From assembly GCA_018340805.1 (NCBI GenBank), contig JACMZG010001913.1:10171090-10235089 (forward strand): DNA of 64,000 bases. The letters are read 5' to 3'. This DNA comes from Microvelia longipes. Lineage: Eukaryota > Arthropoda > Insecta > Hemiptera > Veliidae. This document shows positions 57,321-64,000 of the stretch, piece by piece (position 1 is the first letter of the stretch; the number at the start of each line of letters is the position of its first letter). Under the pieces are notes generated by a model. That model was not told the origin of the DNA. It saw only the letters and a list, made by a program, of their open reading frames with translations, and made no database searches. A program made the position numbers and the translations under genes.

Positions 57321-58200
57321 TTAACAAAATTGGTTAATTTTGGTTAAGTATTAAAATTTTTTGATGTAAATAAAGTCTTTATTTATGTTTTTGATGCTGA
57401 ATCAAATAAAATCAGTCCGAAGTCGACACGACTGCTCAAAAATTAAGTATAAAAAGTCGAAAAACCCAGAAAAAATAAACATCCATAAGAGGATAATATA
57501 CTGGCTGCTGCTTGGTCACGTGCCCCGGAGGAGTTTCGCGGCCCGGGAGCCTCCGTATGGCCGCTTCGCGGCAACATTGTTGTTGTTTTATAATCAATTA
57601 TCTTACATCTATTGTTTAGTTAAAAAAAAACCTTCTACTAACTCATTGAAAATGACGTTATAAATTTATTACAAACAATAGGCTTGGTATCCTCCCCAGG
57701 ATCTCGCCATAAGCCAAGTTTCGTTTCGATTCAAGGTAGTTTTCCAAAGTTATTATTTGCCATATGCGAAATCAATCCCCCCCCCCCCATTCCGCCTCCC
57801 TCCTCAACCTCCGTAATCCGAACAACCTCATAAGCGTAATTTTTAAGATGAAAATTCGCTAAAAATTAAATAAGGCGACTTTTGTTTTTGTTTATAGAGA
57901 TTATGGATTTAATACAACATAATTATGAAACCAATAAGCTTGAAATAACCTGGTAAGTGACCAAAAAAATCTAAAAACTGCAAAATGTTTACTGACAAGA
58001 TATGTGGTATTACTGCACAGAAGGGGCGGTACAGTGGCCAATGCAACAAGTGGAAGGAGACGTGTTGCACTAAATTTGATGTTTATATTCTAAAGACGAG
58101 CGAAGCGGGTTTGAAGTAGTGAGGATGAGCGCAGCGCATCGCGGCGTTAATCGCCCCGATTTTTACCGAAAGGATTACACAGTATTACACAAGGATTTCT
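57321..58200. other. unassigned interval with a GC-rich patch
   Basis: GC-rich at 57517-57572. A C-run at 57777-57788. The 58090-58140 stretch GACGAGCGAAGCGGG resembles F1 modules. Confidence 0.35.
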
Positions 58201-58214
58201 TTCACTGGTAATTA

Positions 58215-58320
58215 AATCCTAGAAGAACCGACTGGGATCGAACCAGGACTATCTGGGTTTCAGAAAACGTGCTTCTATTACACCACCGAGATCCTCTCTT
58301 TGCAAGGGATGTTCAAAAAT
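58215..58320 (-). mobile_element. tRNA-like SINE head, family D
   Basis: In reverse: box A GGTGGTGTAATAGAAGC and box B TGGTTCGATCCCAG. It could be a decayed tRNA pseudogene instead. Confidence 0.5.
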
Positions 58321-58924
58321 TAGACTTGAAATAATTCCATAAAACAAAAGTCAATGATTAGATAAAATTGGAAAAAAGTAAACATAGGAGATTGGAAAAA
58401 AAGTTTCACTTCTTGGCATTTTAAATTTGTTCCTTAACCAATTTCCTGAAAAATAAACATCCATGAAAAGAAACCCCCGGATGTTTCTTTGTTCTTATCT
58501 TTGAATTTTGTTTCCAAAGAACTTTTCTTTAAAGGAACCAAAACAGTTTCTCAGCAGATCGTTTTGTTAACTCTTTTTTTTGTTTTTATTGGAAATAAGG
58601 TTTAACTTAAAGAAAATTTGACTTTAAACGTGAAGCGAAAAAGTTAAGTAAAGAAGTTAAAGCAACATTCTTAACAGACTCGTTTGAAGTAGTTTTTGGT
58701 CAATTTTTGAGGTTTTTAGAAGAAAAGGAAACGGGTTGGTTTAACTATAAAACTACTTAGTTCTTGGAGCGAAGTGATGTTAGGGGTTTGAAGTTTTGAA
58801 AGGATTCCACGAGAGGAACTTGTTAGCGAAGTAGTTAATCAAATATTTTCTTAAAAGGAGCTTTTTCTCAGCAGATGATAGTAATAAAATTAAGGTGGTT
58901 TTTTGTGCAAGCGTATAATTTAAA
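58321..58924. other. unassigned AT-rich interval
   Basis: No gene or repeat recognised. Confidence 0.3.
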
Positions 58925-59205
58925 AATTGGGTACATTGTACGTTGGAATTTTTTCTCATCACGTCAGATTTGCTTTGCTTATCCTCCCTGCTGAGCGTAG
59001 CGCTCATCCTCTATACTTATGCTCGCTTCGCTCGTCTTCAGAATATACAAGTCGTAAAATTTATTGTCCAACACGTCTTCGGACTCGATTCGCTCGTCCT
59101 CAGGTAGTTAATACTTTGTTTCATTCCCAGTGGTCACCCATCCAGTCACTGACAACGCTCGATGGTGCTTACCTTTTATGATAAAAAAATCATAGATATA
59201 CTTGC
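58925..59205 (-). repeat. F1 copy 8
   Basis: TGCTCGCTTCGCTCGTCTTC, CGGACTCGATTCGCTCGTCC, CCCAGTGGTCACCCATCCAG and ATACTTGCCAC; broken by SINE B. Confidence 0.65.
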
Positions 59206-59364
59206 CACTTCTGAAGGACGTGGTACGCAGAATTTTTATCCCTCATAAAGATCCCAGAGGGCCGAGCTGGAATTGAACCCATGACTAAATAAACTCGGAA
59301 GTTTAAAGTCTATTCATTCTGTGTATTGGCCGCGTACCTTAACCACTACACCACGGGTGACTCC
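59206..59364 (-). mobile_element. tRNA-derived SINE, family B
   Basis: In reverse it reads GGAGTCACCCGTGGTGTAGT, GGTTAAGGTACGCGGCCAAT, box B GGGTTCAATTCC and TCCTTCAGAAG. Shorter at the 3' end than the 6831 copy. Confidence 0.8.
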
Positions 59365-59614
59365 TTATTCGCTTACTTAACTAAATGTATAGTTATTATT
59401 ATTGTACGACACACGTCTAAAATCAAATGACAGCGCGGGAAAATAATGGGAGGTACCAATAAGATTGTCCTGATTTCAAATTGAGGGCGTGGTTTAACAT
59501 CCAGGAATAACCTCAGTGGCTTCCTCGCATTATTTTTCCACGCTGTCAACTGATTTTACTATAATGCCGTATGTCGTACTATAAAGTAGATAACTTATAA
59601 TATCATTACCAACA

Positions 59615-59785
59615 ACGTCTTTCCACTAATGTAATCTTTATTTTGCAGAGCCAGCTTTCGGCAATAATGCCATCTACAGTGCCTGATCAGTTGCGCTGTT
59701 AGCTCGACAAGCTGACATCATAACTTCAGTAAGCAAAGTTTCCTCTAAATAAAGTTTAAATTAGTGGAAAGACGTTGTTGATGTT
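59615..59785. mobile_element. HHR-bearing foldback element H10
   Basis: Outer arms CAACAACGTCTTTCCACTAA and TTAGTGGAAAGACGTTGTTG are inverted. The tail after the right arm has TTCCACTGCGCTTACTG, similar to the ACTCCAYTGCTCA block of H2/H4. The HHR is only in the left arm. Confidence 0.68.
59645..59683 (-). ncRNA. hammerhead motif with one core change
   Basis: GCA/TGC stem I; core CTGTAGA (A6 changed to T, probably inactive); stem II GGCA/TGCC, perfect; GAAA; stem III AGC TG GCT; H17 C. Confidence 0.55.
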
Positions 59786-60109
59786 GATATTATTGAAGAA
59801 AAATTCCACTGCGCTTACTGAAGTTTAGATAAATTACTTTTATTTATCTTTTTTAGAACCTAACAATCGTAGATTAAGTACTCAACATGCGAGTGAACAT
59901 GTTTGCATTCTGTAGTGTTACAAACCTCGATTGTCTTGTGTAGTAAATCCACACTCGAATGCAAAGTCCCATTTACCTCACTAGTTTTGTAATGTACTAT
60001 TATTGATAGATAATAAATTTTGTTCTTGTCTTAATTCGCCTTTCTATAAATAAAAGTGTCGTCCGCCCTTAAATCTTAGTAGCATCAGTAGAGAAGAAAG
60101 TGGTCGATT

Positions 60110-60230
60110 TATTGGTTCAGTTAGAATTAATTGGTTCAGTTAGAAATTAATTGGTTCAGTTAAAAATTAATTGGTTCAGTTAAAAATTAATTGGTTCAGT
60201 TAGAAATTAATTGGTTCAGTTAGAAATTAA
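60110..60230. repeat. 22-bp tandem repeat
   Basis: About six copies of TTGGTTCAGTTAGAAATTAA with 1-2 nt differences. Confidence 0.93.
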
Positions 60231-60239
60231 AACATACTT

Positions 60240-61480
60240 AATGTTTAAATGAATACTTTAAACAGGCGTATAAAGGTATAATTACTGAATCAACATTAAA
60301 ACTTGCTTATCATTCAGGTTGAACTGTGTATGAAAATGTATTTTATTTAGTTGGAAGCACGTAATATAAAATACTTGATATACATAATACATGGATATAT
60401 AACATGTAGGGCATAAGGGATTATAAAGGCTAACAGTATATAGGCAATGTTAAAATTAAGAGCTTAATGTAAATCTATGCTAAAGGGATAGAATATTTCC
60501 TCCCGCTTAGTAACATGGGTTCTGTCTTAATATGTAAAAATTTATAATCCTTTTGTTAAACAAAGTCGAGGAAAGTACGGTACGATGTTTTTATGTTTGA
60601 AACGTTTGGGTTCGGAAAATTGTGGTCTATGGAACATAAATGAATCTCCGGGTGAAATTAAAACTCATTATTTTAACCTATGTATGATTTTACTAAAAAA
60701 TAATGAAAGACAGTGAATAAAAGGCAATCCGTGAAAATAATAGTATATAAATTAAGGCATGGCAACAGTAAACCTAGTTTGGTTCATTGAGAAGCTTGAG
60801 AGCTAAGAAAGAATATAAACGTATTAGAAGTTGTTTAAGCACCCAAAGGTTTCTTTAAGGGCTCAGTATGACCCTTTTCCAATAAAATTAAGGTAGGTAG
60901 CATCGGACGTGATCTACTATTGGATTCATAACAGCCCATTCAAATTGTGGTGATGTGGGATAGGTTATAGTCAGGAGTTGACTTACACTGTTGGTGAAAA
61001 AGACGCAAAGGTGTGGTCTAATCACCAAGCTTGACCTTCCAAATCTTACTTCTGACCTAGACTGAATATATAACCCTCAAGAATTTTTTTCTCCTAGTCT
61101 GATTTTTGACTATCGACTCGACTGAAAATTAGACACAACATTGTTGTGAGTCAGTCCTAAGAGACTTATTCAGTTTCAGCGCTTTATCTGCCACACTCTA
61201 CATCTAGTGAGATATTTATTAATTTTGCCCTGTACTATGCTGTATAGCATTAACAGCTCTCTCCGGTCTCACTCCATAGTCCCAGACCAGATGTGTCAAA
61301 CATTTATCCACATCATACAATGTCTTCCATAGGTGATAGTTGCTTGTCATACAAGTATATCCAATGTTTATGCAAGTATATAAACTTTTCAATTAGTGAA
61401 TCTGAAATGAGTGAAGCCTTAATGATAAAGACCTCCCAACATTTATATATTCTCTTGAGACCTAGCTCTTCTCTCATTTT
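60240..61480. other. 1.2 kb without a recognised gene
   Basis: No repeats or coding signal recognised. Confidence 0.3.
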
Positions 61481-61484
61481 GACA

Positions 61485-61905
61485 ATAATTATTCCCTGGC
61501 ATTGAATTATGCTTGTAAGTCATTACTTAAAGATTGGCAATAAAATGCGATATTTTATTCCCGGGCATTGAATCATGCTTGTAAGGTCATAACTTAAAGG
61601 TGGCAATAAAAGCAAATTTATTCCTGGCATTGAATCATGCTTGTAAGTCATTACTTAAAGATTGGCAATAAAATGCGATATTTTATTCCCTGGCATTGAA
61701 TCATGCTTGTAAGTCATTACTTAAAGATTGGCAATAAAATGCGATATTTTATTCCCTGGCATTGAAATCATGCTTGTAAGTCATTACTTAAAGATTGGCA
61801 ATAAAATGCAATTTTATTCCCTGGCATTGAATCATTTGTATCATTACCATAAAATGCGATATTTTATTCCATAGTATTAAATTATGCTTGTAAATTATTA
61901 CTTAA
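61485..61905. repeat. ~73-bp minisatellite
   Basis: Six units with ATTCCCTGGCATTGAATCAT and TTACTTAAAGATTGGCAATA. Confidence 0.92.
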
Positions 61906-62289
61906 AGATTGCACGGACTTAAAGAATTATATTTTTTTAAAGAAATGACTTTTAAAACATCTAGTATTTCATTTAATGATAGCTTTTAGAAAGAAACTTT
62001 GCTTTTTTATTTTCCTTTTTTCTAACTTAAGTTCTTTAAGAGAGAAACTTTTCGTTCCGAAATTTAAACTTTTATTTCGGAATTACATTTTGAAATAAAA
62101 ACAAGACTTTTACGTTTAAATTAAACAGAAAAAAAAGTTGGAAATATAAGGAATCGGAAAAAAATAAAGTTTCGGGTTTTTTCTTGCAGTTTTAAATTTT
62201 ATTTCAAAAGAAGACTTTGTGTATAGGTCTTAACTTTTTTGTCGTGTATTTTCTTATCTCTTGTAAAGGGTAGGAAAGTTTGTTTTTAG

Positions 62290-62322
62290 CTATTTTATAT
62301 TTATATATTATAATATATATTA

Positions 62323-62364
<42 letters not shown>

Positions 62365-62380
62365 AATATAGTGTGTATAG

Positions 62381-62415
<35 letters not shown>

Positions 62416-62450
62416 ATATTATATATATATATTATATATATTATATATTC
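62290..62450. repeat. (TA)n microsatellite
   Basis: TA tract with several TATTATAT interruptions. Confidence 0.94.
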
Positions 62451-62691
62451 CTTCAACACGAAAACCTGAAACGGGTAATTTAAGTAATATCTCGGAATTT
62501 AATTGCAAAGACAATACTCTCACTTTGTACCTACACGGTATACATGAGGAAAATTAAAAAAGAAATTTAAAATAAAATAATAAAATATCTTGCCGCCTCT
62601 TCATTCAAATTTTAAGTTCATTCAATATTAATATCTCGCACAAGAGACCTTTTTGATATTTTAATCTTTAAAGTATATTCAAGTTAATCTT

Positions 62692-62991
62692 TTGAATTGC
62701 GATGAATTATTAAGCATGAAAGCAGTTTTATCTTATTTTTCAGAGATACTATGCTGTTTTCTGTTTTCCGTGCTCGGTCTTAAGGGGTTAAGTGGCTTAA
62801 CTCTAATTGGAACATTTCTAGCAAGTTATTATATTAAGAAGTGTTGCTTTAATTATATTTTTGGTAATTTTAAAATGGAATATAATGGAAGTTGTGTTGC
62901 AAATAAAGTCTATACGATGGTTTACAGGCAGCCTACTCCATCTGGCATTTGCCTTGAGGAGGTTCATCTTTTGTTTTTTCATTACAATTAA
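62692..62991 (+). other. open reading frame of uncertain meaning
   Basis: A 99-codon ORF (starting from a TTG-ATG context, in-frame ATG 62701) with a hydrophobic stretch SEILCCFLFSVLGLKGLSGL. No family recognised, base composition like the surroundings, and no splice support. Probably not a gene. Confidence 0.15.
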
Positions 62992-63179
62992 TTAAAATTA
63001 AGATTTATTTGTAGTAATCAATTTTAAAATGATACCAAACGATTCTTTTCCCCCCATTTGAACTGGAGAATTTTGTCTGTAACTCAAGTCGTTGAGAACC
63101 AAGCTGTCTGTATGTATGTGTGTTTTTAGCGAGGAAAATAGACTTATGGGATTAAGGTCATGGAGGAGGGTAGTGCGGA

Positions 63180-63420
63180 ATAGTTATTTATGCAACAAGG
63201 GATGAAAGTAAGTTTTACAGCTCAAGTTAAAGTTCCGTCCTAAGGCAGCGCCGTAGGAGGAAACTTCATTAGCTCACGAGACCGGTAGGCCGAGGGAGAT
63301 AAACTAGTTAGCTCCCCGAGGCTTGCCGAGGTAGTTAACTAACATTTTGACTCCCGAGGCTTGACAAGGGAAATAATACGAGAGCTGAAAACTTTCATCC
63401 CTTGTTGCATATTAAATTTT
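63180..63420. mobile_element. TIR MITE with GC-rich CCGAGG modules
   Basis: The ends ATGCAACAAGGGATGAAAGT and ACTTTCATCCCTTGTTGCAT are inverted. The inside has GCTCCCCGAGGCTTGCCGAG and CTCCCGAGGCTTGAC, recalling the CTCGGCTTCG modules at 2440-2620. Confidence 0.7.
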
Positions 63421-63799
63421 ATCTACGACTAGAGAACTGAAGAAATATATTCTTCAGCTCCTTAATTGTTATTGTGTTAGTTTATTTTATTCTTACCATG
63501 TCAATTACTCTGATGAAGAGAGAATAAAGCCACTATCTTCACATTATTTTATTGTAAGCTGTCAATAGAATAATGTGTAATACTACATTTGTAATTTAAA
63601 CATTAGCGTGTGTATATTGTATATTCTACCCGTAGTACCAACATAACACCGAAAAAAATCCTAAAAATTTCCTAAAATTCCTAAAAATTTTACTAAAAAA
63701 TTCTGTCACTTTCACTTTTCCTCCCTGGGGAGTAAAAGTACATTTACAGTGTGAGGTAACAAGACTGTATGTAGAACTTACAATACAAGGAGTAGATAA

Positions 63800-64000
63800 A
63801 TGTTTTTACTTTTCCTCATTTATAACGTAGGTATATACAAAAAGTATCGTGTTTGCAAAAAAAGTCCGAAACCGGGATGACACCGAAATTATCTGTTTCA
63901 GGTCTTCTTAACACCTCTTGAGAAGTTTTCTCAAAATTGTCTGTTTGTATGTGTGTGTGTGTGTCAATGACTGTTATCATCATGCATGTCTCCTTGTGTA
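63800..64000 (+). repeat. F1 copy 9, first end, cut by the window edge
   Basis: CTTTTCCTCATTTATAACGT, GTATCGTGTTTGCAAAAAAA, GTCTGTTTGTATGTGTGTGT, GTTATCATCATGC follow the start of F1 copy 4. Confidence 0.7.

Noticed and set aside
58215..58320. A functional tRNA gene
   Set aside because: Box A and B are present, but the arms do not form a clean cloverleaf; kept only as a SINE-like head.
62692..62991. 99-codon ORF as a small membrane protein gene
   Set aside because: No family, no codon or splice evidence; listed only as an uncertain ORF.
63500..63560. CTCTGATGAAGAGAG as another hammerhead
   Set aside because: No GAAA or stem III follows at a suitable distance.

Overview
This window looks like a piece of a large, AT-rich, transposon-loaded animal genome. 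The one recognisable host gene is a rolling stone (rost)-like membrane protein with ordinary GT-AG introns. It is most similar, as I remember the family, to arthropod homologues, so an insect or other arthropod is the best guess; the species cannot be named from sequence alone. Everything else I can identify is repeat DNA: tRNA-derived SINEs, 5'-truncated non-LTR retrotransposons, foldback elements and MITEs, a Crypton remnant, (TA)n tracts, many minisatellites and one large satellite around a 1,000-N assembly gap.

Host gene: five coding exons on the minus strand (28691-28614, 27569-27359, 22693-22574, 12833-12656, 11932-11713) join in phase to a 268-residue, about six-pass membrane protein. 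Its introns hold much of the mobile DNA. Intron 3 (about 9.7 kb) contains a 39/78-bp satellite, the gap and a cluster of ribozyme-bearing elements.

The most interesting content is a set of at least sixteen hammerhead ribozyme (HHR) motifs with the type I minimal layout: short stem I, CUGANGA core, stem II hairpin, GAAA, and a tiny self-complementary stem III. They occur from 3.5 kb to 59.7 kb. Most sit in small (about 250-350 bp) foldback elements, several with an HHR in each arm and so on both DNA strands. Four of these elements have 12-14 bp target-site duplications and a one-sided tail outside the palindrome. One family forms a ~1,020-bp-period array at 30.39-33.26 kb with three HHR palindromes and six HHRs. 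Short-stem-III HHRs are known from Penelope-like elements and retrozymes; no reverse transcriptase of that kind is in the window, so these look like non-autonomous relatives.

Layout: 0-1.1 kb, dispersed repeat F1 with an expanded 62-bp minisatellite; 1.6-3.2 kb, nested foldback with Crypton remnant and SINE; 3.5-5 kb, HHR element inside a MITE; 5.2-6.5 kb, non-LTR fragment; 7.7-9.4 kb, (TA)n and minisatellite; 9.5-9.7 kb, candidate exons; 11.7-28.7 kb, rost-like gene; 29.1-33.4 kb, TIR-bounded block holding a MITE and the HHR array; 33.7-46 kb, F1, SINE, (TA)n and minisatellites; 46-64 kb, mostly unrecognised AT-rich DNA with scattered SINEs, LINE fragments, a mariner-type MITE, HHR elements and minisatellites. 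Many indels in the tandem arrays suggest residual long-read error, so reading frames there should not be trusted.
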